A stretch of DNA of 64,000 bases. It comes from Zantedeschia hybrid cultivar (taxonomy: Eukaryota; Streptophyta; Magnoliopsida; Alismatales; Araceae). Below, piece by piece: positions 33,001 through 43,793 of the stretch. The stretch covers positions 59,774,650 to 59,838,649 of the forward strand of contig JARZZO010000002.1 in assembly GCA_030544215.1 (NCBI GenBank), given 5' to 3'. A program made the position numbers and the translations under genes. The notes under the pieces are model-generated. The model was not told the origin of the DNA. It was given only the letters and a program-made list of their open reading frames with translations, and searched no databases. Within the stretch, counting starts at the first letter, position 1. Each line of letters opens with the position of its first letter.

Positions 33001-34369
33001 TAAGTGACCTTTTTTTTGGCTGCGATTGGGAGAGCTTTTTTTTTTTTTTTTAAACCCAGGAACTTATCTAGGACCCTGGGCCGGCCCTTGGGTTTTTATT
33101 ACAACAAAAAGTTTTGGGATACAGAGGGGGGACATACTACCTTACCCCTGTCGGAGTACAACAAAAAAGCCAAGATCCCCCTAAAAACCATAATCCCTCA
33201 AAAACGTAGATTGGGTTTATAACGACCCGCCACCCTATAATCGGCGATCCGATTACTAAATGGGCACCGAATCATTAAATTTTGAGCCAAATTAGGATCT
33301 CGATAAGTCTGAGAAATAAATGATAAACTAAGCTAAACATTCACATCACATCAAATTGTAAAGGAAGTGCAGAATTTAAAAATTATTACAATTCAACTCG
33401 ACTCTGTAAATAATTACATACTCCAACATAAAAAATAATAATTAAGCGTACAGGTAGGAAAGGGAAATAACAACTACATTGGGGCATACCCCGGAACAGC
33501 GGCTGCTGGCACACAACCCAAGGCAACACTCTCCTTGCTACGTCTGTCTGGAACCCTCACCTGAAAACCGCAGGGGGTGAGTCTCATCGAAAAAGACTCA
33601 GCAGAGATCCTTCGATCCCCACCACCCACTACGCACCCACAAGTGCAACAACACAATCTAGGCAATTTAAATAATTAAAGTAGTAAATACATTTTCAAAG
33701 ATTCCCAAATTCCGATATAAAACGCATGCATTCGTAAATGCAACATGTGCAACTCTAAAACCACTCATCCACGGAGTCTTCAACCAGCGTTTCGGCTAAA
33801 CACACAAACCACATAGCCGAACGTAGAAAACACCGACTCGCTGAAACCAAACAGTAACCTCTCGAATAGCACGCTGGCTATTCCGGCCTAACTGGCTCTA
33901 GGTGGTTTCTGCTTCCCCCAGTACGAGTGACACTTCGAATGTACCACTCCCACACCGGTACTAACTATATCCCGGGGTAACACCAGATGACCCTCTCTCT
34001 AGGCGTCACCCCACCACTCCCACACCGGCGCCGTGTCACTCCCACACCGACTAATGGGGCATCTAGGGTTGTAAGAATGCAACACAAGATCCATCTAGAG
34101 TCGACTGAGTCAGCAGGACATGGAACCTCTTTATGCCTGACAGCCGGGCAAGGTTCAAGAGTTCGAGGAGAAAATTATTCTATCTGGTAAAATGGTGGAG
34201 ATACCTTTCATTGGCAAATAGGACATAGTCAGAAGTTTTCTCAGTAGACTGTTTGAGAACCAAGGTAAGCTGGAATCCTACAGTCATTATTCCAAGTGAT
34301 TCTACTATCCTGGAATGTGTGAGGGTTTAAAAGGAGTTGACCTAGAATTACAGTTTTGCCCCCCTCGGG
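33001..34369. other. Repeat-like non-coding stretch
   Basis: A 16-T run at about 33037-33052 could be the tail of a minus-strand LINE fragment, but no matching target duplication was found. From 33220 the sequence (AACGACCCGCCACC, then runs of CACTCCCACACCGG-like words at 33940-34050) looks like old LTR material; boundaries are not visible. No gene. Confidence 0.3.
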
Positions 34370-34790
34370 AGCTTCCTCCATCAAGCTCAGAAATAAATAT
34401 GGAATGACTATTGTTTGTCAATGAGGGGACCTGCTGAGCCACAAGATCCCACTCTTTTAATTGATTAGATGTCCTTAATAATGAGAAAAATCCATTGGTC
34501 GTTAAGTTATTACTTATTTATTTAATAATTATAATTATAATAAGAGAATAACTTGCTGCACCGCCAGGGGCTATTACGCTGCCTGACGGTGCTTTTATTT
34601 TTAAAAAACTTTATTTTGAATTTTTTTGGAAAGGCCCAAACCAGCCCTACATGACCATACATCCGATCTTGGATCAGACGACCCATAAAAAGATGAAAAA
34701 TTAAAAACCGACCCCAAATGAACAATAAAGTATTTTTTAACTGTTTATTTGGATCGATTTTCAATTTTTCACCTTGTTTTGGGTCATCCG
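34370..34790 (+). repeat. Direct repeat, first copy (second at 36361-36787)
   Basis: Starts CTCCATCAAGCTCAGAAATA and includes about 165 bp of flank plus the left two thirds of the MITE at 34544. It agrees with 36361-36787 at roughly 90 percent by eye. Because host flank is included, this is a segmental duplication and not two separate insertions. Confidence 0.85.
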
Positions 34791-34914
34791 ATCCAAGATC
34801 GAATTGTAAGGTCATGTAGGGCACCATAGGGCCCTTAAAAAAATCATTTTTTTCTTTAAATAAAAGCATCACTAGGCGGCATAATAGCCCCTGGCGATGA
34901 AGCAAGTTATTCTC
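34544..34914. mobile_element. 371-bp Mutator-like MITE
   Basis: Flanked by exact 9-bp TTATAATAA (34535-34543 and 34915-34923), the target length of Mutator-like elements. Long inverted ends of about 58 bp start GAGAATAACTTGCTKCAYCG on both sides and include CGCCAGGGGCTATTA. There is no coding capacity. Confidence 0.85.
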
Positions 34915-34923
34915 TTATAATAA

Positions 34924-36360
34924 ACAGAGAAATGTTTACGTAAACTTTGAAATTGGATTTCTCCCATAATCGAAGAAGAAGCCACAAAAAGGGGTAAAAT
35001 CAGAATCTGATCCTTTCTTAAGAAGAATTCTTTAACAAGATAATTTGAAAATTGGCCCCTTAAATGCCAAAAAAATCACCATACCCAATTCGCCTTACTT
35101 GGAGGTAGCAGTTGGGTTATTCCTGGAAAGTGAAGTTCCGCTTTCTCAAACTCCTCCATAATATGAGGAATGGAAATGACTTGCTCTTTAATTCATTTGC
35201 AAGAGCAGCGAAGCTCATTTTCCTTTCCTGTTGGGCGACTCAGTTGGGCCTTGGCGGAGGAGATGGGGTCACATGCTTGGAATACTTCCCAGTCTGGGTC
35301 AGGCCTTGGGGGTATTCTTAAAACTTCAATCGATGCCCTCGGGACTAGGAGCCCGAACTATATCCTTGTTCCTCATCCACGAGGTAGAGCTTGCCGTGCA
35401 TAACTTCTATCTGGATACATAAAGTGAAGTGGGGCCGCAGGTGCCTCGCTAGCAAAGAGGGCCAGCGCAGAAAACCCAATGGCTAAAACCAGACCGCCGG
35501 AGCACCCCACACACCCACGTCCACACACACACACAAAAGAAATCCCCCCTTTTGCGAATAAATTATTCAAATAGTCGCAAGAATTTATAAAAAAAGGGAC
35601 CTATAGACAATTCCATGCTACTTAGAGACATAAAAACCAAATAGCAAGTAGTGATCTAGGTAAAAATAATGAAGAAAGGATAGACACATTGATGGAATAT
35701 AGGATGATGCTGAGTGAAATATCGAAGGAAATCCATTATATGACAGATAACTCCCCATTTCGTGCAGTTGTTTGCTGGTTAGGTACGATGAGGAAGGCGG
35801 TAACTGATCATGAAATTGTCTAGATAGACTGAGTTGAAAGTAAGGACACGGATCACATACTGAACTGTGTTTCTATTGTTTGTTTATAAGAAACAAAGAA
35901 AAGCGAGGCGGATGATTGTCTGTTTAAATCTATTGGAGGCAACAGATCTAAGAAACAGACTTTTAAGGCTGCATATCATCACAAAAGTGGGCAGATTTTG
36001 ATGCAGAACAAGCGTCTTTTCCCAGAAGCAGTTTGTAAGGAAGGGGAATTTAGTACCTCCTCTGTTTATCATCTAATAAAACTGGTTGTACAATCTACTG
36101 TGAATTTAGTGATGCAAATTGAAGGAAACAGTTGGGTTTGCCTCTCTTTATGGTACATATGATGATGGCTTAAGAGAGTTTCTTTGAGGAGCTGTTGAAC
36201 CTGAAGAACTCCATACCTTCACCATGGTGCACTGCTGGATATTTAATTGTATAAGATATCTTGGGAGAGGACTGGCATTCAGGTGTTGTCATTGCATTGT
36301 CAAAGGAAATGGATGTTTTTGGTGCTTGGAGTAGAAATATGTGTATAATAGAAGTGGCTA
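34924..36360. other. Spacer, no gene recognised
   Basis: 35112-35420 has several short overlapping open frames of moderate GC but none matches a family. A CA-rich tract lies at 35505-35535. The remainder is AT-rich. Confidence 0.35.
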
Positions 36361-36787
36361 CTCCATCAAGCTCAGAAATAAATATGGAATGACTATTGGG
36401 TCAACCAGGGGACCTGCTGAGCCACAGTATCCCACTCATTTAATTGATCAGATGTTCTTAATAACGATAAAAATCCATTGGTCGTTAAGTTATTACTTAT
36501 TTACTTAATAATTATAATTAAAATAAGAGAATAACTTGCTAAACCGCCAGGGGCTATTACGCTGCCTGACGGTGCTTTTATTTTTAAAAAGCTTTATTTT
36601 GATTTTTTTTTGGAAGGCCCGAACCCGCCCTACATGACCATACATCTGATCTTTGATCGGACGACCCAAAAAAAGCTAAAAAATCGAAAATCGACCCCAA
36701 ATGGACAATAAAGTGTTTTTTTTTAACTGTTTATTTGGATTGGTTTTCAATTTTCACCTTGTTTTGGTCATCCGATCCGAGAGCGGA
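36361..36787 (+). repeat. Direct repeat, second copy, with a truncated MITE
   Basis: Copy of 34370-34790. The MITE begins at 36527, has lost its right end, and stops abruptly near 36787 where L1 sequence begins. Confidence 0.82.
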
Positions 36788-38404
36788 TTGCTTTCTTTGG
36801 TGGGAGGCTCACATTATGTAGCTCGGTGCTGGACTCTCTTCCTATCTATTTTCTCTCCACTTTTAGGGTCCCAGCCTCGGTAGCTAAGAAAATGGACTCT
36901 ATTAGAGCCTAATTTCATTGGCATGGTGTAGGCGATCTCAAGTGGGGGGGTTATCAGGTCTCCTAGAAACTAGGGTTTGTCGTACCGGATCGACTCGTGC
37001 CGACTCGGGCGACCCGTACTATATCAGGATGAACCCGAGTCGATGCGACTCGACCAAGTCTATACGATTTGGCCATGTGACTCATACGGGTCGGCATGAC
37101 AGCATGAGTCAACCCGACTCGTACCAGATCATGGGAGATCCGAATCGGTCCGACTCTTTGAGTCGACAAACCTTGCTGGAAACATATCTGTAGATCTAAA
37201 GAAAATGGTGGTGTTGGCCTTAAGGATATCGGGTTATTCAATCTCGCTCTTCTCTCTAAGTGGTTGTGGAAGCTATCTCAGAAGGAGATGCCTTTGTGGC
37301 TCCAAGTGATTGCACATGAGTATTATGCTCATTCTAGTCATTGTGATGTAGCTCATTCTAGTCATTGTGATGTTTTATTGCCTATTCTCCATAATGTTTC
37401 TCCATTATGGAAAGGTATTATCTCCAGTACATACGTATTCTTGATAAGGTCGGCTATAGAAATTGGTAATGGTAGGAACACGCGTTTTTGGGTTGACCCA
37501 TGGTGTTCCTCTCAACCTCTTAGGGTTGTCTTTCTATAGTTGTTCGACGTTTCTCTGCAGCAGTCAGATAGGGTTTTCCAGGTGGCCGAGGGGAGTGGAG
37601 ATTACACTACTTGGTCCCCATTATTTAGAAGACGTTTGAAAGAAGAGGAAGTGCTGATGGCTCTCCTCAGTTGGATTCAGCCGATCCACATCCTTCTAGA
37701 TAGGGCAGATAGATGCATATGGATGGGATAGAGAAGGTAGACACTTTGTCAAGTCAACCTACTCGGTAATCTCTGAGGGGGGGCTGCAGGTTCTCCCTTT
37801 ACTCGCCAATTTGGAAGGTTAGAAGCCCGCTAAAGGTTCAATTTTTGATATGGAGAGACTCTCTTAATAGGCTTTCCACCAGAGATAGGCTGGCCAAGTT
37901 CTTTCCGGATTTGGGAACGGGGTGTTGCATGTGTTGCGAGGAGGATGAGTAAGTGGATCACATTTTGACGTCTTGCTATTTTGTTAGGGACGTATGACGG
38001 CTCATTGGCGATCTTTTCCATGTAGACTATATGGGTTTTGCTTCGGTGGAAAGCCTCCTTGTATCATGGGGGCGATCATGGATTCTGAAGAAGGATCATG
38101 TGGTGTTATGGCTCATTCTGCATGCGACCATTTGGGTTATTTGGATGGAGCGAAACAGCCGGATTTTTAGGTGTGAAGTTGCGACCCTTTAGAGGATCCT
38201 TTCTTTTGTTTGTGAGAAAGTTATAGGGTGGGCTGAATTTTTTTTGTAACGTGAACGCGGGTAATTCTCTTTGCTTGGTATTTGGAAGGAACGGTGAGGG
38301 AGGGGTACACCTGCTTGGTGTTTTGTACATCGGAGAAGTTTGCTATGTTTCCTCTCATACTTGTATTCTTGTTTTCTCTTTATAATACAATTGGTACCAC
38401 CCAC
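36788..38404 (+). mobile_element. 5'-truncated L1 (L1-C), 3' part of ORF2
   Basis: Encodes, in broken frames, the post-RT part of an L1 ORF2: KENGGVGLKDIGLFNLALLS, NGRNTRFWVDPWC, then the zinc-binding region (FDMERL, LAKFFPDLGTGCCMCCEEDE near 37840-37950). The 3' end is GGTACCACCCAC at 38393-38404, the same terminus as L1-A, and only a short AT sequence follows. It begins near 36788 against the duplicated MITE. A 205-bp hAT MITE sits inside it. Confidence 0.82.
36971..37175. mobile_element. 205-bp hAT-type MITE with GACTCG arrays
   Basis: Flanking CTAGAAAC (36963-36970) and CTGGAAAC (37176-37183) form an 8-bp target duplication with one change. The ends are TAGGGTTTGTCG and, on the complement, CAAGGTTTGTCG. 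Internally it is filled with GACTCG/CGAGTC words. Removing the element and one copy of the duplication rejoins the L1-C frame around GYQVSWKHICRSKENGG, confirming the insertion. Confidence 0.87.
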
Positions 38405-38414
38405 ATTCAAGAAT

Positions 38415-38675
38415 CTCCACACCTAACGGTCAGGGGACAAAGAATCGACTGAGAATCCCTATAGGAGAGATAACAGTTGAGCAAATTCCACAATCTCATC
38501 ATGCTTAAGCCACATCCTAAAAGTAGGCTGCTGAACACTATATGGCTGAACATTGTCAAAAACATGGGCAACTACTGCTCTAGGCTGGGAGGCAATGTGG
38601 AATAGCTTGGGGAATATAATGTGGAGGGGGACACCCTCACACCAACCATCCCACCAAAATAACTAACTTAGTAAT
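38415..38675 (-). mobile_element. L1 ORF2 fragment (L1-D), opposite orientation to L1-C
   Basis: About 76 open codons on the minus strand, LFWWDGWCEGVPLHIIFPKL then FRMWLKHDEIVEFAQLL, correspond to the segment after the reverse transcriptase (RFW.D.WC..PL) also seen in the other L1s. Neither end of the parent element is present. It abuts L1-C on one side and truncates the hAT element on the other. Confidence 0.6.
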
Positions 38676-38679
38676 AGAG

Positions 38680-41600
38680 CACATGATAGAAAAGCAAGAA
38701 ATAAGCTGGAAAAAAAATCTAAGAATTATGGATATACGTACATTCATTCTATTCTTACTCTTATACAGTAACAACTATACAAATGTTGCACATAAATTTT
38801 TCAAGACACGTACGATTTGTACCATTGCCTATATTTTTCAAGAAATCGATTATACTCATTTGTGTGGCTATAGATGATTATCACTGGCATCCATCCTTGT
38901 GTATCACCTCTATAATAAGATCCTCCTGACCATTGATACGAGGCTGCATCTGAGTAATGAGGATAAGTTGCATATTCTTGTAAGTAACGCGTTGCATCAG
39001 AGGGTGGTGGTGGTTGAACTGCATAATATCCTACTGAGGGTAGGTATCCACAGGGAGTATAAGGTCCATACCCCTTTGATGGAGCTTGAGATGAAGTATT
39101 AAAGAAGTGGTCTTATGCAAACTCTGCTGATGTTTTTTTTGCCCTCCTCGTGAATCTAACTTGTCGTTTTTGTTGCGTCATTTTGCCCTTGTCTCCAACT
39201 GGTCTGCCCCTAGCTAACTTACTCTAATGGTCTTCATCTTGAGTCGCATACGTAAATTGTTGCTCTTCACAACTGGAGGAGTTACAGTTCCTTGACTCGA
39301 GTCTCGTCTTTGAGATGTTTGATGTTGTAGGTATTCACCTTGACTCTTGTGTGGATCCTCATCATCCTCATCATCATTAGTACTCGTCTCCGAAGTAGAA
39401 TCATCTGAAATCTGGTATTCCACTCTGTCCCTCGGCTCTGGCATTTCTTCCTCCTCCTTTTCCCTTACAATGTCTAAATTTGCAATATCCATGGGAGTTG
39501 TTAGTTTTTCCTTAATTTTACTTGATCTTAATGCACGTGGTGCAGATTTCTTTTGCCTTTTGGAAGGAGGTTGGAGAAGTTGAAACTCTATGGATAATGG
39601 GATTCCATCTAGTTCTCCTTCCGCCCACGAATGATCATTTGGGTCAAATTCTGCTGGACCCAAGACATTCCTTACGTTCACCCATACATGAAGTGGGGTC
39701 TCCTAGTCAAAGATATCGTCACGGCTGATCGGTTCTTCAGCTTGAGATTTCCGTTGCATAGGCCAGTCAACAACCTTACCTCTCCATCGCATTTCTTCCC
39801 TCTAGTTCTCCTTAATTCGTTGGAGATTCTTTAGCTTGAGCTGTATGTTGTAGTGGCAAATGACCAGGTGCGCCAATTTATGTGAGCTTAACTGGTTCCT
39901 TTGCTCTGTGTGAATCAAGTTAAAGGTTAACTAGCTCTTCTCACATCCAGAGGCAAAAATCATATAGCTGAACACGTGGATGGCAACATAAGCAAGCTCT
40001 TTATATGTTGGGACTTTTCCATGATCCATCCACCAATCAGCTGCAAATTACCAAAATGTAAGTCATTTAAGGCATGTAAGTCATGTAAGTCTTTAATTGC
40101 CTGGTGAACCAATATGGCCGCCGTTTAAGCATGGTAAGTCCCGAAATGCAATGTCATGAGCCTATAGTCATGCATGTTGTTGCATACTATAATAGCTCGG
40201 TCCTTGTTCACGGACATATGCGAATGACATTCTTAGTCCCTACGAAGGACATCTTCATCATCCGACAAATGTTAAGTAGCCGTATTATATTGATATATTG
40301 GGTTAAATAAATGGCCTACAAGTTGGTTCCATGCAAATAATTATCAAATAGAAATGATGAGGAGTATTTAAGTTTAAAAAGTGGTTACCTATTGTATTCA
40401 CATCATGGTGAACTGTCCTATCCCATCTTACGTCTATAATATCCTATCACTTTCTATAGTTGGTCTTGTTCGCCTTTATAATGTCTTCCTTTGCACGATC
40501 CATTGCTTCATATAGGTAATCGATTGTAGCCTTCTTGTCACCATCCACCATCCTCAAAGCACGTATAAGAGACTCTGCTATAGTAAGTAGCTTCCCAAAA
40601 AGCTTCGTAACCTTTAGGTGACGTCTTCTCCTCTATAAATAGAATTGGATTCCTAACCCTTTGTCGCGTAAATAGGCATATTGAAAATAGCATTTTTGGA
40701 ATTTGAAATATAATGGGCGAATGATAATGTTAAAAAAGGAGTAATATGTTATGACATGTTAAAAAAAAAAAAAAAACTTTTTGTAGCTAATCATTTATTG
40801 GTAAAAGATAAGAAACTCAACATAAATAAGGAAAAAGAAGTAGTAGTAACTTGGTTTAGGGCGTCTACCATTATACCCACAATGCTTAGCCATACAATCA
40901 CTATTCATAACGGAAAGGAACATTTACCCATTTATATAACATATCATATGATAGGTCACAAATTAGGAGATTTCGTACCTACTCGAACCTTTGACAAGCA
41001 TCCGCAAAAACAAAACGATAATAGATCTCGTCGCCAATCTAGTAATCATAAAAACTAACTAAGAAATAAAAATAAATAAAACAAAAAGTGTTCACAATTC
41101 ATTGGTGGAACATGGAGTAACTTTATGTTAAATATGGTAACAAAGGACTTGAGTAAACCGCGTACAAAAGTCAAAGCTTTAGCTCAAAAAATGTTCCTCT
41201 AGAAGTCTCTGTTCTTAATCAAGCCACTTGCTTCCCCGTGGCCCTACCTAGTTGTTTTACGTGCCTTATCATCCAATCTTCCCATCCCTTGCTTGAAATC
41301 ATTCCCATCAAAGGACATTTTTGAGTTGTAGGCTCTCTAAAGACATATAAATAGAAGTAAAATGAGTCATCCCAGGACATAGCAACCCTCTTTGGTTAGA
41401 GATGTGACTGCTTCTCTATCAACATTTGACCAGCGACTTTGTAGGAAGCTACATTGTCCATCATAACTTGCATGACCCGATCCTCTCCCACGTGCTCCAT
41501 AATGTCATCAATTAGTTTGAAAAGGTATTCAACATTCTTGACCTTATCACTGGCATCAACTAACTTCCAGAAGATGGTCCCAACTTGACAGTATAAAAGG

Positions 41601-43253
41601 AAGTTGATCGTACTCTTCCTTCTAATGCATGTTCAAAAAGTGACAATTACCTCAAAACATCATATTATGAATTAAAGAGATACCTTAAAATTATCCGATT
41701 AAATATGCTTACCTATCTAGCCGCCAGTCATGATTGGGTGGCCTCTCTCATCCCATATTCTTTCAAATGATCTGATATATTCTTTGAGATCATTCACCTC
41801 TTGAGGTAGGTAAGTGTTGTAGATCTTCTTGTGTTGGTCTTGGAACCCCCTTCCCTACTTTTTCAATTGTCTCGATCATGTCCTCCTAATAAGGACCCGT
41901 GGCAGTGTTTGCCGGCACACTGTTATAGATGTTTGACAGAGGCACGATCAATCTTTTCCTTGCACAACTTTAAATTCCTTATAGTAGCTGTAATAGATGG
42001 TTGCCTACTCCTCCTCTGTGTCAAAAAAGGATCGATGGGACCTACTCTAGGATCATCATCCCTAGTTAGGTCATGAATTTCCTCTTCATTAGATCCTTGC
42101 CTAGACCCACTTCCTTGCCCAATGTGCCGACTAATGTATCTGTACAAATCCTTCTCTGTGAAGGATCCTCTGCTTTCTTCTATTGCACATCGCAAGTCAT
42201 CTTAAGAAACAATAAAATAAGAGAAATAAAATATTAAAATTGAAAGTTACTCTTGGAAAAGAAGGATAAAAATTGAATGATGTGCATAACTATTACCTGA
42301 AAAAAATCTGCAAATGTTGTAGACCTCCTCCTTTCTGTATCTTGGGGTTCTTCTCCTAGAGGATACATATGCATTCCGATGGCGGAAGGATATATCATCT
42401 TCTTTCTAATCTGACCCCTCATAGTAGATGTTACTGCTCTTTCGGCATCCCATTGTCGTAGGTAGTTCTTGAATTGAGTTTTGATCTCCGGTGGTGCATT
42501 AGTGCAAGTTTTTACCTCCCCTGTGATGTCCGCCAATCGTTAGACGATAGACTCCACCTGATATTATCCTATTACAATGGTTACAATTCACCTTTCATTG
42601 TTGCATGTCCACATGGGTGCCATGGTTCCATCCCGGTCACTGCGAGAAGTGACAGATGTTGGCTCATTTTGTCTTGATGTAGGCATCTTAAAAAAATGAA
42701 AGATTAAACTACAAGTATAAAATTTGAGAGAGAGAGAGAGAGATGAGGTAGAAACTTGAGTTTTGTTGAAACTTGAAACTCTAAACAGGAAAATTTTAGA
42801 AGAGAGAGAGAGAGAGTTAGAAATGAGAATAAAGAGGGAGATTTTTAGAAATAGAAAGAGTTAGAAAGAAAGAAAGAAAAAAAAAACGTGGAGATGTCGC
42901 TCGGTATCACCAATCGTTGTAGAGAACCCCTCAAAGCTCAATTACACCTATTTAGAGCTTTAGAGAGCAAGTAGAGAGAAAATGAGAGCTTAGAGAGAGT
43001 GAGAGAGAAATCTTAGAGAGAGATACATGAGAATGAGTGTTAGTAGGGATGGAAAATGGGCTTGGGGGGTTTATATAGACCCCTCATGCCACTGGGTAGT
43101 TCCCAACGGCTAGCCCGTTGCTGACCGGATCGGTCGATCCAGTCCAATCCGGTTCGATCGTTGCTTCTGTACGGAGGGTTGGGGGATGAGATCGGATTGG
43201 TTCAGCAAAATTCTGATTGGATCTACCAATCTGTACCAATCCGGCACACCTTG
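38680..43253 (-). mobile_element. Decayed hAT transposon (hAT-2)
   Basis: Minus-strand remnants of a transposase homologous to that of hAT-1, in the same order. They include FTEKDLYRYISRHIGQGSGS and DDDPRVGPIDPFLTQRRSRQ (41923-42195), a DUF659-like piece near 41400-41560 with the DN..AYKVAGQML pattern in broken frames, and the acidic linker with DRVEYQISDDSTSETSTNDD (39214-39681). The right end is CCTTG at 43249-43253 after a GATC-rich subterminal zone (43120-43250) and a leader with GAGAGA tracts. The left terminus is missing: the element stops at the L1-D fragment. It cannot be autonomous now. Confidence 0.75.
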
Positions 43254-43490
43254 ATTTGAATGTTAACTATTTGAACTCACTGAAGCAAAGCAGTGGCTGG
43301 GGAGCCATCGTGGGCGTGGAGGTGGCACCCATACCAGCTTCCAGCATGTCTCTGTTGCCCCCTCCAATGCTTGCAGCTGGTCCTCCGTGGTGATGCCTGG
43401 CTGCACAGGGGCCTCTTCCCCTGTGTTTATCTTACCATACAATGCTCTTCCTCTCTCATGTTGACCCCCCCTATGTTTCTATTTCTCTTT

Positions 43491-43531
<41 letters not shown>

Positions 43532-43598
43532 GACTGCAACCACTAGCAGTTTGACCTGAAACTAGGTCTTCCAGGAATGATCCTATGAATATCTCCAG
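43254..43598. other. Spacer with (CT)n microsatellite and 66-bp tandem duplication
   Basis: A CT dinucleotide run occupies about 43494-43529. The words CCAGACTGCAACCACTARC occur at 43529 and again 66 bp later, the second time immediately before the uS19 codons. No other gene is seen. Confidence 0.6.
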
Positions 43599-43793
43599 AC
43601 TGCAACCACTAACGGCAAGAACCATGTCCGCCGCAAGATCACCGAGGCCATGGTCGGCCACAAGTTCGGTGAGTTCGCCATGACCCGCCGCCGCAAGCCC
43701 TGGCGCACCGGCGCCAATGCCACCGGCTCCAAGCGCGGCGGCGCCAGGCGTTACAGCACCTGGGCTACCCCCGCTGCCTCCTCCCACGGCCCG
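43599..43793 (+). pseudogene. uS19 mitochondrial ribosomal protein gene fragment (arm B)
   Basis: An exon-like frame opens after TATCTCCAG and reads TATTNGKNHVRRKITEAMVG then HKFGEFAMTRRRKPW. This is the conserved C-terminal half of ribosomal protein S19 (compare NG..HV...T..MVGHK.GEFA.TR), in the version expected of a nuclear gene for the mitochondrial small subunit. A basic and then Ala/Ser-rich tail follows (RRYSTWATPAASSHGP) to a GTAAAG donor at 43794; without splicing the frame runs to 43856. The N-terminal half and start codon are not present. Copy A at 15010-15133 holds only the last part. Confidence 0.72.

Noticed and set aside
33037..33213. A 5'-truncated LINE marked by a 16-T run
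   Set aside because: Only a 7-bp word (GATTGGG) could serve as target duplication and no LINE protein or shared 3' end is present.
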